Shown in pieces: positions 54,662-63,959 of a DNA stretch of 64,000 bases. Position 1 is the first letter of the stretch; each line of letters begins with the position of its first letter. The notes under the pieces were generated by a model. The model was given only the letters and a program-made list of their open reading frames with translations, ran no database searches and was not told the DNA's origin. The translations under genes and the position numbers were made by a program. This DNA is from Halalkalicoccus jeotgali B3 (GTDB lineage: Archaea > Halobacteriota > Halobacteria > Halobacteriales > Halalkalicoccaceae): positions 62,001-126,000 of the forward strand of contig NC_014299.1 of the NCBI RefSeq assembly GCF_000196895.1, written 5' to 3'.

Positions 54662-55711
54662 CTAAATTACCTCTTCCATAGTATCAATATGGCTTTCCAT
54701 TTGGTCTTGTTTCTCCTGCACCAATTGTTCAGTTTCGTCTGGCGGTCTAAAATCTCGCTTCCTTTCCTGGGGAGGTGATAATTCGCTTAGATACTCTTCG
54801 TATTCTTGTGAGGTAACGGATTCTTCGAAAGATTCTCGGAGGATACTGAGACGTTCTGAGTATTCATCCGCCGCCTCAGTACTAGTATACCATGCATATC
54901 TGACTTCAGGCCCACTTGGTGGCACTTTTTCTTGTTCAAATCCAAGAGCATCGCTAAATGTAGGGGCATTATCTGTCAATTCAGCCCAATTGTTTTCTTC
55001 CGCGTGGATTGCTAGAACCTCTGTATCATCAGTAGTATTCACGCTATTGTAGACGTTTGCATGAACTAAATCTACCTCTCGAGTAACGAGCGCGTTACGG
55101 GATGGGCCCCCTCCGTCGTAGGGGACAATATTAAATTCTGCGCCAGTTACTTCTTGCAGAAGAGCAAGCCCCAACACGTTCTGATTATACGGGCCAGAGG
55201 TACTCACCGAAAGGTCGCCTGGATTTTCACTTGCGTATTCGATTACATCAGTAATGTCTTCGAATCGGTCATCATCTCGATGTTTGCGCAGAACACCCGG
55301 ATCTACCAATTTGGTACCGATCCAGGCAAAATCACTGAGTTCATAATCTGCACCACCCGTAATCATAGTGAAATTAAATGCGGGAAGCGATGCTACTCCT
55401 ACAGTGTAACAATCAGAGTTTGCATCCAAAACTGCTTGTTGACCGATTTGCGTTCCTCCGCCTGGCCTGTATTCTAGTCGAAGTCGACCATCGATGGATT
55501 CCTCAAAGAAAGACTGGAGTTCACGGACGCTTCGATCAACACCTCCGCCTTCACTGAATGGAATGATTGTTTGTATTGGGTTCGATGGATAATCTTCTGC
55601 GCCGCCACTACTATTGTCACTACTGACACTTAGACAGCCAGTGATGCCAACTACACTTGCACTACCAACTGTACCTAAGAATCGTCGCCGTGATTTGATT
55701 TTTGTTGTCAT
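54662..55711 (-). CDS. tctC: Tripartite tricarboxylate transporter binding protein TctC (lipoprotein)
   Basis: 349 residues. Tat signal SRRRFLGT and lipobox ITGC, followed by the TctC/BugT-like fold: IQTIIPFSEGGGVDRSVRELQ, YRPGGGTQIGQQAVL, DFAWIGTKLVDPG and DLVHANVYNSV. The start at 55711 (MTTKIKSRRR) gives a clean signal; a longer start is not conserved. The ligand is a carboxylate of unknown identity. The promoter is probably that controlled by the divergent IclR. Confidence 0.9.
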   Translation of the reverse strand: MTTKIKSRRRFLGTVGSASVVGITGCLSVSSDNSSGGAEDYPSNPIQTIIPFSEGGGVDRSVRELQSFFEESIDGRLRLEYRPGGGTQIGQQAVLDANSDCYTVGVASLPAFNFTMITGGADYELSDFAWIGTKLVDPGVLRKHRDDDRFEDITDVIEYASENPGDLSVSTSGPYNQNVLGLALLQEVTGAEFNIVPYDGGGPSRNALVTREVDLVHANVYNSVNTTDDTEVLAIHAEENNWAELTDNAPTFSDALGFEQEKVPPSGPEVRYAWYTSTEAADEYSERLSILRESFEESVTSQEYEEYLSELSPPQERKRDFRPPDETEQLVQEKQDQMESHIDTMEEVI

Positions 55712-55776
55712 ATAACCATCAGTATGAGTGTTATCCACTGCCAAGACAAACATCTGATCCACTACACTTAACTCTT

Positions 55777-55816
55777 GTGCTTCTATAAGCAAAAGCCATG
55801 ATAATGCTTCTATGAG
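55777..55816. promoter_or_regulatory. Direct-repeat operator candidate in the tctC/IclR divergent gap
   Basis: GTGCTTCTATAAG at 55777-55789 and ATGCTTCTATGAG at 55804-55816 differ at two positions and are 27 bases apart. The first copy carries CTATAAG, the reverse of a TATA-like box for tctC transcription, so a bound regulator could block it. The 172-base gap lies between tctC (55711) and IclR (55884). Confidence 0.5.
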
Positions 55817-55883
55817 ACGCCAGAAGAGTGGAGTCAGGATATAGAATCTATATCTTCAATAGGTCTGATTGTAACTAGTGACC

Positions 55884-56654
55884 ATGATCAATGAGCGTGG
55901 GTCTGATCGAACGATACAGTCTCTCAAGACGGGATTCAAAATAATCGAATTATTGCGTGATCAGGATGGTGGGTATCTAACGGATGTTTCTACTCAACTC
56001 GATATACCGAAGAGTACTGCGTATCAGTATTTGGATACGCTCGAAGAGATCGGCTATTTAGTCAAAGAGGACAGCAAATACGAATTGAGTTTGAATTTTG
56101 TGTCCCTTGGTGAGTACGCACGGACACGCAAGGAAGCCTATACACTCGCTAAACCCATGGTTCAGCAGCTCGCTGATAAAACTGGAGAGCGTGCCCAATT
56201 TCTTATTGAAGAACACGGAAGAGGGATCTATCTTTATACTGACCAGGGGAGTCAGGGAGTCCAGACAGACCGTTGGATCGGTGAACAACGATATCTCCAT
56301 TCGAGCGCGGGGGGGAAAGCAATACTAGCATACTCGGAGACAAGGAGAGTTAAAAAGATAATCGATCAGATAGGGCTGCCAGCTGAAACACAAAATACGA
56401 TTACAGAATCTGAAAAATTATTTAGAGAATTAGAGGAGATCACGGAACGGGGATATAGCATAAATAACGAGGAATCAATTGATGGGCTTCGAGGTATAGG
56501 AGTGCCAGTAATTGGACCAGATGACATGATATTTGGAGCATTTAGCATTTCTGGCCCGATTCAGCGGTTTTCAGGAGATTGGTTCCAGGAGGAACTACCT
56601 GATCTCTTACTCGGAACAGCGAATGAGCTCGAATTACGTCTAAAATACTTATAA
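55884..56654 (+). CDS. IclR-family transcriptional regulator, second copy
   Basis: 256 residues. The winged helix (LKTGFKIIELLRDQDGGYLTDVSTQLDIPKSTAYQYLDTL) and effector domain (LHSSAGGKAILAYSE; GAFSISGPIQRFSG) follow the same plan as the regulator at 5744. It is divergent from the tripartite transporter operon and co-directional with the enolase-superfamily and amidohydrolase genes. It probably regulates both in response to an acid intermediate. The ATG at 55884 is preferred over a GTG two codons earlier. Confidence 0.92.
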   Translation: MINERGSDRTIQSLKTGFKIIELLRDQDGGYLTDVSTQLDIPKSTAYQYLDTLEEIGYLVKEDSKYELSLNFVSLGEYARTRKEAYTLAKPMVQQLADKTGERAQFLIEEHGRGIYLYTDQGSQGVQTDRWIGEQRYLHSSAGGKAILAYSETRRVKKIIDQIGLPAETQNTITESEKLFRELEEITERGYSINNEESIDGLRGIGVPVIGPDDMIFGAFSISGPIQRFSGDWFQEELPDLLLGTANELELRLKYL

Positions 56655-56926
56655 AATATCAAAATTAATAAATTAGTTTGTCATAGACGGACCCAAGGAG
56701 TCAGTAGATAACATCCATATGTATGTAATACATGCTTTGATAGAGAATGAAGAGAATCCTTTTAGATAAGTACAATTCTTCTATACTAGATTATAATATA
56801 CTATTCCGTCATCGACGAACTGTGGGTAGCATACCCACCACATATCACTCCCGTATTGCTTCTATTTTCTGGGGGAAAAGTTCAAGTCGGTTACTATCGC
56901 TGGTGATGTTACAGCGAGACAATCAC

Positions 56927-58048
56927 ATGGAGATTCGTACGATAGACGTTCACCGACTCGAAGTGCCGATGAAAGGCTCATACCGTGCATCTGTTCACGA
57001 CTTTTCAGTTATGGATTCGGTATTAGTTGTACTGAACACCGCTGATGGCGAGCGAGGAATTGGGACAGTTGATCCATCGCCAGGATACTCGAGGCAAACA
57101 CCATCCAGTATTGAAAATGTACTCATCAACTATTTACTGCCAGCCCTTATCGAAGTAGAACCAGAATCACCCAATAAACTGACCGAGCTACTACGTTCGT
57201 TCGAAGGGAACGCGAACGCGAAATGTGGGATAGAAATGGCGTATCTTGATCTATACTGTCGGCAACGGGGACAGACACTAGCTGAGCTATTTGGTGGAGC
57301 ACTTAGACAAAGAGAGAGCCTCAATGCATGGATCGGTATTGATGATCCTGAGAAAATGGGTGAAGAAGCAAAGCAATGGAGAAACAAAGGATATGAATCA
57401 GCAAAATTGAAACTGAGCGGTGATCTCGAAATAGACTCTGCTCGTATCGAAACAGTATGTGAAATGGTGAACCCGCAGAGAAAAGGAATGGAAGTTCGTG
57501 CTGATGCAAACGGGGCATATTCAGTACCAGATGCAATCAGCCTTGCACGCTCTGTAGAGCACCTTCCACTTGCCCATTTAGAGCAACCAGTCCCCTTCAA
57601 CGATTTAGAAGGATTAGCTCGGGTCAGCGAATCAACGTCAGTACCGGTGATGGCGGACGAGTGTTTACTAAGTATTCAACACCTCTCGTCTGTGATCAGT
57701 CTAAAAGCTGCAGACAGAGTGAAGCTGAAGCCAATGCGGCTAGGGAGTCTTCTATCTACGAGGACTGGAATTGAGATCGCGGCAGCGAGTGGTCGATCTA
57801 CGGTAGTGGGACATGGTTTCGGCCTATCACCAGCAACTAGTGCTGAGATTCAGCTAACTGCGTCCACAAAAGGGGTACATCGCCCGGTTGAAAGTGTAGG
57901 CCCCATCAAGATGCGAGACGAACCATTTGAACCAACAATTACAGATTCTAATGGATCTGTAGAACTACCAACTGGAGCAGGGCTCGGCATTGATCTCGTC
58001 GACAGCAAACTGCACTCATTCGCCACAAATTCCACAACGATCAGCTGA
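56927..58048 (+). CDS. Enolase-superfamily enzyme (muconate lactonizing/mandelate racemase type)
   Basis: 373 residues. Active-site residues fit the MLE subgroup: KLKLSG (the first Lys pair, KxK), a metal Asp in VRADANGAY, Glu in HLEQPV, Asp-Glu in VMADECL, and a second Lys in RVKLKPMRLG. The last strand has HGFGLSP. Lys on both faces suggests cycloisomerase, epimerase or dehydratase chemistry. The start at 56927 (MEIRTIDVHRLEVP) agrees with the family; longer in-frame starts add a Ser/Arg-rich stretch. Upstream (56655-56926) lies CATATGTATGTAATACATG-type dyad sequence. Confidence 0.87.
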   Translation: MEIRTIDVHRLEVPMKGSYRASVHDFSVMDSVLVVLNTADGERGIGTVDPSPGYSRQTPSSIENVLINYLLPALIEVEPESPNKLTELLRSFEGNANAKCGIEMAYLDLYCRQRGQTLAELFGGALRQRESLNAWIGIDDPEKMGEEAKQWRNKGYESAKLKLSGDLEIDSARIETVCEMVNPQRKGMEVRADANGAYSVPDAISLARSVEHLPLAHLEQPVPFNDLEGLARVSESTSVPVMADECLLSIQHLSSVISLKAADRVKLKPMRLGSLLSTRTGIEIAAASGRSTVVGHGFGLSPATSAEIQLTASTKGVHRPVESVGPIKMRDEPFEPTITDSNGSVELPTGAGLGIDLVDSKLHSFATNSTTIS

Positions 58049-58101
58049 TGATCGGCTGAAACAGTAAACTTAATACATATCATGTAATAGGTACTCATGG
58101 T

Positions 58102-59175
58102 ATGTCGCAACAAGCCCAGAAGCAAGAGTCAATACAAGATACAACTATCGTCGATACAGACGTTCACTTATCAGTACCAGCGAAAGAAGTGGCGAAGTAT
58201 ACTGACGAACCATATCGGAGTCATATGGCGAATACAGGTTATGCACCACTACCCTCAAGCGGCTGGGATCGGAATCTTGCGGGGAAGATCGAGCATTATA
58301 CCGTGCAATCTCCAGAAGACGTCCAACAAAGACTCTGTGAAGAATTCCAAATAGATCATCCAATTCTCAATGCGACTTCAAAACTTCCTCGTCTCCCCCA
58401 ATCAGACTTGGCAGTAAATTTGATGTCTGCCTACAACGACCTGCTTATAGATCAGTATCTCGATGAGTATGACCACTTCTATGGACTGGCATCGCTAGCG
58501 ACTCAAAAACCCGATAAAGCAGCAGAAGAGCTTGACCGTCTCGGTGATGAGGATCAGATTGTCGGCGCATATATTGCTACCACCGGTCCAAATCCACCAC
58601 TTGGAGACCCAGAGTACGATATACTATACCAAGCAGCTCAGGACAACGATATCCATATCGCGTATCATGGTAGTGGCGGAGCATTTATGTTCGAATTTCC
58701 TCGACAGAACCAGTCGTTTGAGAAGTTCATTGAGGTCCATACCATGGCTCATACGTGGAGTCAGATGATGACTTTGTCAAGTCTCCTCGTACATGGCGTT
58801 CCTGAGAAGTTCCCCGATCTCAATTTCACTTTCCTTGAAGCAGGCATTGGATGGATTCCGATGATGATGTTCCGGCTTAATAAGGAATACTCCATTCGTC
58901 GCAGCGAGGCGCCTCTCCTCGAGAAGAGTCCTGAGGAATATATTCGTGAATTCTACTTCGCCAGCCAACCTATCGGTGAAGCGAACGACCCGAAGCACAT
59001 GAAACAACTGATAGATATAGTTGGCGTGGACTCGCTTACATTCGCATCTGACTACCCACACTGGGATTTTGATCATCCAGATGCGCTTGAGCAATATCTT
59101 TCAACGTTCAATGAAGAAGGTCGCCAGAAGATAATGTACAAAAACGCCGCCGATGCGTTTGCGCTTGATCTATGA
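58102..59175 (+). CDS. ACMSD-type amidohydrolase (decarboxylase family)
   Basis: 357 residues. The N-terminal DTDVH metal motif, AYHGSGG near the middle, and FASDYPHWDFDHP near the end mark an amidohydrolase of the ACMSD/2,6-dihydroxybenzoate decarboxylase class (metal by Asp-x-His, His and Asp). These enzymes decarboxylate or hydrolyse aromatic-type acids. It overlaps the Rieske gene by four bases (ATGA), so the two are translationally coupled. Confidence 0.85.
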   Translation: MSQQAQKQESIQDTTIVDTDVHLSVPAKEVAKYTDEPYRSHMANTGYAPLPSSGWDRNLAGKIEHYTVQSPEDVQQRLCEEFQIDHPILNATSKLPRLPQSDLAVNLMSAYNDLLIDQYLDEYDHFYGLASLATQKPDKAAEELDRLGDEDQIVGAYIATTGPNPPLGDPEYDILYQAAQDNDIHIAYHGSGGAFMFEFPRQNQSFEKFIEVHTMAHTWSQMMTLSSLLVHGVPEKFPDLNFTFLEAGIGWIPMMMFRLNKEYSIRRSEAPLLEKSPEEYIREFYFASQPIGEANDPKHMKQLIDIVGVDSLTFASDYPHWDFDHPDALEQYLSTFNEEGRQKIMYKNAADAFALDL

Positions 59176-59537
59176 CCGACCATATTGTAGCACCTGCAGA
59201 CGAGCTTGAAGAAGGAGGCCGAATCATCACCGAGTTGAATGGGAGAGAGATCTGTGTATTCAATATCGACGGAGAGTACTATGCATACAACAATTGGTGT
59301 GCGCATCAAGCAGGACCGATCTGTGAGGGAAACATAACAGGAACTACCGAGGCTTCCTTTGATCCCGAGTCTCTAGAAGTCTCATTAGACTACTGCCGCG
59401 AGGGGGAGATCCTGAATTGTCCTTGGCATGGATGGGAATATGAAGTTAAATCTGGCAAGTGTTTATCCAGACAGAAGGTTCAGCTCCCCAGTTACGCAGT
59501 TCGAGTTGAGGGAGAGGATATCATCGTAACGCTATAG
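59172..59537 (+). CDS. Rieske [2Fe-2S] ferredoxin
   Basis: 121 residues. The Rieske cluster ligands are in WCAHQAGPIC and CPWHGWEYEVKSG, a normal Cys-x-His ... Cys-x-x-His arrangement. It has an insertion of about 20 residues between the two binding loops. No oxygenase catalytic domain is present, so it is a free ferredoxin, perhaps serving an oxygenase outside the window or acting as a small subunit. It is coupled to the amidohydrolase gene by the four-base overlap. Confidence 0.9.
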   Translation: MTDHIVAPADELEEGGRIITELNGREICVFNIDGEYYAYNNWCAHQAGPICEGNITGTTEASFDPESLEVSLDYCREGEILNCPWHGWEYEVKSGKCLSRQKVQLPSYAVRVEGEDIIVTL

Positions 59538-59543
59538 CGCGAG

Positions 59544-59861
59544 TTAGCCTTGGAATGAAGTTGATATCAGCTGGCAGAATTCCGAGGACGTCATTTCATA
59601 AACAGTATTTCCTTTCTCATTGCGATATCGACCGATTCGCCCTACAGTTGATCCATCGACTCTGACTTCCCAATCATCACCGTATCGAGTATCGATACCT
59701 ATTAGCGAAATAGTACAGCCATGTTCTTGCTCGAGGCGAGTAATGACGGTGTGTGTATAACGCCCATCTACGAATTTGGGAGCGTCGTACTCAGGTAGAT
59801 TAAGTTCATCTCGTATCTTTTGATTGGTTATCCACCAATCCGGATAGGTGTCGTTAGCCAT
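59544..59861 (-). CDS. Hypothetical small protein
   Basis: 105 residues with a coherent, acidic, beta-rich composition (VDGRYTHTVITRLEQEHG; WEVRVDGSTVGRIGRYRN). No family is recognised. It lies seven bases from the Rieske stop on the other strand and precedes the MFS gene on the minus strand. The frame is well open, and I think it is real. Confidence 0.6.
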   Translation of the reverse strand: MANDTYPDWWITNQKIRDELNLPEYDAPKFVDGRYTHTVITRLEQEHGCTISLIGIDTRYGDDWEVRVDGSTVGRIGRYRNEKGNTVYEMTSSEFCQLISTSFQG

Positions 59862-59875
59862 GATAGCAGGAATGT

Positions 59876-61093
59876 CTATTGGGAGTTACTTAGGTGTTTG
59901 AGAAATGCAACCAGTAAACCTCCAAGCGTCAGGCTCACTATGAGGGCCGAAAATGATACAGCGAAATTTGAGATATCTGCGAGATAGCCTACAAGTGCAG
60001 GGGAAAGTGCTCCAATGAGAGTCATAACCGTTCGGACGATCCCCAGAACACCTCCCCCGAGAGAGGTGGGTATCAAATCCATTAGATAGGAATCGCGAAC
60101 GGGTCTAAAACCGTGAAGACCGATTCCCATTGTAAGCGTCAATACTAACAGCGGAATGGTCGTCTCAAGGATGATTATGAGTATGAGACTAACTGTCATA
60201 ACTAGAAACAGGAGAATTGAGATAGGAAGGCGACCGATCCTGTCACTTAGATTTCCTGTTATCAACTGGCTGAGACTCGCTACGAACAACAGTGAGTATG
60301 CGGTACTCGCTATTGCTGGTGAAAATCCTTTCTGATTAGTGAAAAAGAGAGGTAGGAAAGAAGCGATACCATTCCAGCTAAAGGTGAAAAGAGTCATTAC
60401 AACCAGAAAAACAGCCAATTTCGTATCAGAGAAGATCGAGAGATACAGAGATAAGCTGTGATCAGCACTATCTTCCGCTACTGCAGTATGGTTCGGAGGA
60501 AGAGAAGATGGTGGAATGTTTCGAACGAACAGAACTGCTAGGAGGATACCGGCAATAGAGATAAGTGGGAATACCAAGCTCCAATGAAATGAGCTTGCTA
60601 ATAATCCAACAACAATAACAGGAGCCACAATACCCCCAAATTGGCCGATTGTATCCAGGATACCGAGTGCAGATCCAGTTCGCTGGGGATATTGTTTCGA
60701 GAGAAACGGTATTGCAACGGTCTTGTGAATGCCAGTACCAATACCAATTAGAACAGCCGCAGCGGTAAAGAGGGTAAATGAAGGTGCAAAGAAAATCACA
60801 ATCGAAGCTGCAGCAAAGATGCCAACCCCGCTTATGATTATGGCAGGTTCTCCAAATCGATCTCCCAATATCCCCGCCGGTAGCTGTGCAGCAGAATATC
60901 CTAACATAAGAAGAGTGAACAACAGCCCAGTCTGGGTATTAGAGACGCTATATGTTGTCTGGAGCGTTTCAAAAAGAGGAGGAAACACATATCGTGAAAA
61001 CTGCACCATAAACCAGATAAGAGAGACAAGAATTATTAGTCGGTACTCAAGCAGTCGGAGTAGCGCTGCTGAAAGTCGCTGGCTTCTGACCAC
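59876..61093 (-). CDS. MFS transporter, second copy
   Basis: 405 residues with about 12 hydrophobic segments and the loop motif AGILGDRFGEPAII (the G-x-L-x-D-R-x-G type) and GNLSDRIGRLPISI. It has a similar start (FSRYVFPPLFETLQTTYSVSNTQTGLLFTL) to the MFS protein at 22153. Probably a carboxylate carrier of the metabolite:proton type. It is on the minus strand and ends 15 bases after the hypothetical gene. Confidence 0.88.
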   Translation of the reverse strand: MVRSQRLSAALLRLLEYRLIILVSLIWFMVQFSRYVFPPLFETLQTTYSVSNTQTGLLFTLLMLGYSAAQLPAGILGDRFGEPAIIISGVGIFAAASIVIFFAPSFTLFTAAAVLIGIGTGIHKTVAIPFLSKQYPQRTGSALGILDTIGQFGGIVAPVIVVGLLASSFHWSLVFPLISIAGILLAVLFVRNIPPSSLPPNHTAVAEDSADHSLSLYLSIFSDTKLAVFLVVMTLFTFSWNGIASFLPLFFTNQKGFSPAIASTAYSLLFVASLSQLITGNLSDRIGRLPISILLFLVMTVSLILIIILETTIPLLVLTLTMGIGLHGFRPVRDSYLMDLIPTSLGGGVLGIVRTVMTLIGALSPALVGYLADISNFAVSFSALIVSLTLGGLLVAFLKHLSNSQ

Positions 61094-61217
61094 GATGTCC
61101 TATACATAACCTACATAAGAGACTGTTTCACTCTTTGGTTGTAGGCAGTATGCGTGAAAGATTGAACAGACAGAATACAGAAGATAGTATTAAAAAGGTA
61201 GGCGGAGAGCAATACTC

Positions 61218-62015
61218 ATGGACTTACAGTTAGAAGACAAGACGGCGTTCGTGTCTGCTTCAAGCAAAGGCCTCGGAAAAGCAAGCGCTAAACGATTAGC
61301 AAAAGAAGGAGCAAACGTCGTTATCTCCTCTCGGAAGCAGGAGAATGTATCACAGACGCGGAAAGAGATCATTTCGGAGGCAGGAGTCAAAGACTCCCAG
61401 ATATATGCAACAATTTGTGATCTGAATGATAGTGTTTCGATTGAATCCGCTATTGAAGCAACGACCGAGGAGTTTGGAGGATTGGATATTCTCGTAAATA
61501 ATCATGGAGGCCCTCCAGCGGTAACGTTTGAGGCAGCAACTGAAGAACAATGGGATGATGCGTATGTGAGTGTGATCAAAGCAAATATTCGTCTTGCTCA
61601 GGCCGGGCTGCCTTATCTTCAACAGGGGGATGGTGGGTCACTAATCACGGTGACAAGTGCATCTGCTCGTGAACCAGGAAGCAATCATGCAATTTCCAAT
61701 GTATTTCGTTTAGGCCTATATGGCTTGACAAAATCTATTGCTCATGAGTATTCGCCATCTGTTCGTGCAAACTGCATCACACCACGGTTTGTGATGACAG
61801 ATCGAATAAAGTATAAGATTGAACGACGGGCAGAACATCGAGACATCTCTATAGAGGAAGCTACAGAATCTAGAGAGCAGGAAGTTCTATTGAAACGAGC
61901 TGGGAGACCAGACGAGTTTGCAGATGCAGTTGCGTTCTTGGCATCACCACGGGCTAGTTACACTACTGGAAGCGTTTTTGATGTGGATGGGGGATGGTCT
62001 CGAAGTGTACTTTGA
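61218..62015 (+). CDS. Atypical SDR lacking the catalytic Tyr-x-x-x-Lys, second copy
   Basis: 265 residues. Fold and cofactor motifs ([12 protein letters not shown] at residues 13-24, SSRKQ, NNHGG at 94-98, SASA around S147-S149, VDGGWSRS at the end) are clear. The catalytic pair is Ser160-x-x-x-Arg164 ([14 protein letters not shown]), the same substitution as in the SDR at 11653 despite limited overall identity. The two therefore form a subgroup. TTAAAA at about 61190 lies before the ATG. Confidence 0.82.
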   Translation: MDLQLEDKTAFVSASSKGLGKASAKRLAKEGANVVISSRKQENVSQTRKEIISEAGVKDSQIYATICDLNDSVSIESAIEATTEEFGGLDILVNNHGGPPAVTFEAATEEQWDDAYVSVIKANIRLAQAGLPYLQQGDGGSLITVTSASAREPGSNHAISNVFRLGLYGLTKSIAHEYSPSVRANCITPRFVMTDRIKYKIERRAEHRDISIEEATESREQEVLLKRAGRPDEFADAVAFLASPRASYTTGSVFDVDGGWSRSVL

Positions 62016-62061
62016 ATTGTATTTGAATCATCATGACGTTTGAGTAGTTGTAAAGTGAGAA

Positions 62062-62496
62062 TTGGCCATGATAGTGGCAGCCGCGATTGACGGGAGTAGA
62101 AGCTCTGGGCATCTTGTATCAGAGGCAGCAGAATTAGCAGATGCTCTGGGTAGAGAATTGCATGTTATTCATGTGATGGAGCAAGCAGATATGAAACAAG
62201 GAACTGGAGATGTAGAAGGTCCAGATGCTCGTTCAATTAAACAACAGGCGAAGGACATAGCTGCAGATACGAGTTCAGCAACTAGCGCTGATTTTACACC
62301 AATTGGTCTAATAGGACAACCAGTAAGGGAAGTAATAGAATATACAAAAGTCACGATATAGATTACCTATTATTGGGGAAAAGATCAATCACCCGTAGGA
62401 AAGGCTATGTTTGGTAGCACGGTACAGCAAATTCTTCTCAATGCAGACTGTACGGTTGTAGTTGTAACTGATGTAAGTACTTCGAATAAGAAATAA
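62062..62496 (+). pseudogene. Universal stress protein, inactivated by frameshift pair
   Basis: The first 99 codons read as a Usp N-terminal half ending YTKVTI* at 62361. Shifting one base reads the expected continuation (HDIDYLLLGKRS), and a second shift returns to the original frame for SPVGKAMFGSTVQQILLNADC and TAA at 62494-62496. So two compensating indels, the first in the A-run ACAAAAGTC, interrupt it. It may be a real pseudogene or two sequencing errors. Confidence 0.75.
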
Positions 62497-62739
62497 GCTT
62501 GTCCTCCCTATGGGAGAATTGCGGCTGAGAGTCCTAGAGTCGTGTCTTTTTGTAGAAATCGAGATTGGCATCTATCTGCTCTCGTTTGTGATTACACTAA
62601 CTCTGTGTTGTGCAATATATCATTTTCATTGAGAGCCAACGTTGCACACCGTAGACTCTTTTTACGAGTGACTACCCCTTTCGGTTCTAGACAACGGATA
62701 CGCTTCACTCCATCGGTCGACATCATGTGTCGCTCGATA

Positions 62740-63080
62740 CTAGTGATCGTACGCTTTCTCGACAGTCCGGAGATCGAGCCCACCTGGGTTCCGTTCCGGA
62801 GTGTAGTACGGAGTCGTGGGTAGTCAGAACGTCGTAGTGCTCGGTCCTCACCGAGGAGGGCTGCAACCATGTATCGATCACCGACTACGTAGGTCGTCGG
62901 ATTGTGAAACGCGAGAACGACTGTGGCGGCCGCAGGCCCGATCTCAGGGATTGACGTGAGGGTTTCCATCTGGAGCTTTGGATCGCCGACGAGGAAGGCT
63001 GCTTCACGTATTCGCTGGACGAATGCTGCAGGAACCTTGGACATCCACTTGATGTATCGATCACGCTGTCCACATTGCGG
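62740..63080 (-). pseudogene. HhH-containing DNA-repair-type protein, decayed
   Basis: An open stretch reads RYIKWMSKVPAAF and then LTSIPEIGPAAATVVLAFHNPTTYVVGDRYMVAALLGEDRALRRSDYP, which resembles the helix-hairpin-helix base-excision repair fold. It shifts frame and continues GGLDLRTVEKAYDH before a stop at 62740-62742; upstream of residue -9 the frame is broken as well. Thus truncated at both ends. It lies just after the nucleotidyltransferase gene on the same strand. Confidence 0.6.
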
Positions 63081-63113
63081 TCAGTTTCCACTGCGTCACC
63101 TTCTATTGGGTAT

Positions 63114-63959
63114 TTAGGACCGCTGGAATTCGTCGTGCTTGCCAGTATCACGAATCCCCTTAGAAGTTCGTTCGGCGAATCCGTACTGCTTAAGATACTC
63201 GAATCGCCGTTCGATCTCATCTTCTGCAACACCTAACTCGGAGGCCAGTTTGCTCACAGATTTTGGAGCAGTATCGTCCAAGTGTATTCGGAGCTCGTAC
63301 CCATCCATATACCGCCGATAGTACTCCCCAACAACGCCGTCGAGTGGCGTCTGGACTCCCTCGTTTTCATCGAGCCGCTCCAGGGATTCGGACATCACCG
63401 TGACGAAGAGCTCCCCGCCCAAGAGCTCTACTTGGTGTTCGATTTCGTCTTCGATGGCGTCAAAGTCGAGATCCGTCTGGATGAGCGTGGCCATGTCGCT
63501 GATATCATCCGGACGCTCTGCAACGGCTTTGAAAAGAAAAATGTCCTCGAACGAGACGAGACCGATCGAGAAGTACTTGTCCGAGAGAAACGGCTCGCTT
63601 CGTGTACGCATTCCATCGCTGAAGAACAGCTTATCGGCGATCTGTCGGTAGAAGATATCGAACTGGCACCCAGCGTCGTTCCGTACGCAGTGGCGTGCAC
63701 CCAACCGATCGTACTCGTCACCAAGATCAATAACTTCCTCGTACCCGAGGTCGTCGAGTACCCCCAACAGGCGGCTGAGAGCAGCCTCGTCGACAACAAC
63801 GAGATCGATGTCTTTGGTCGTGTCCTTGAGTGACGGTTCGTGAAGTGACATCGCGCCACCGCCGATGAGATACGCCTCAACCTTCGTCTGAAGATGATCT
63901 GCAATCGTTTGAAGTTCGGTCTCGATATAGCTACGACCAAACCGTTTACGAGAGCTCAT
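63114..63959 (-). CDS. Nucleotidyltransferase (DUF6036/AbiEii-like)
   Basis: 281 residues. The active site GGGAM then TKDIDLVV (Gly-Gly ... Asp-x-Asp) is that of the MNT/AbiEii-type nucleotidyltransferase fold. The C-terminal part is a winged helix (DTAPKSVSKLASELGVAEDEIERRFEYLKQYGFAERTSKGIRD). Such genes are often toxin-like parts of two-gene systems. The start overlaps the stop of the upstream gene (ATGA), so a coupled partner is at the window edge. Confidence 0.78.
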   Translation of the reverse strand: MSSRKRFGRSYIETELQTIADHLQTKVEAYLIGGGAMSLHEPSLKDTTKDIDLVVVDEAALSRLLGVLDDLGYEEVIDLGDEYDRLGARHCVRNDAGCQFDIFYRQIADKLFFSDGMRTRSEPFLSDKYFSIGLVSFEDIFLFKAVAERPDDISDMATLIQTDLDFDAIEDEIEHQVELLGGELFVTVMSESLERLDENEGVQTPLDGVVGEYYRRYMDGYELRIHLDDTAPKSVSKLASELGVAEDEIERRFEYLKQYGFAERTSKGIRDTGKHDEFQRS

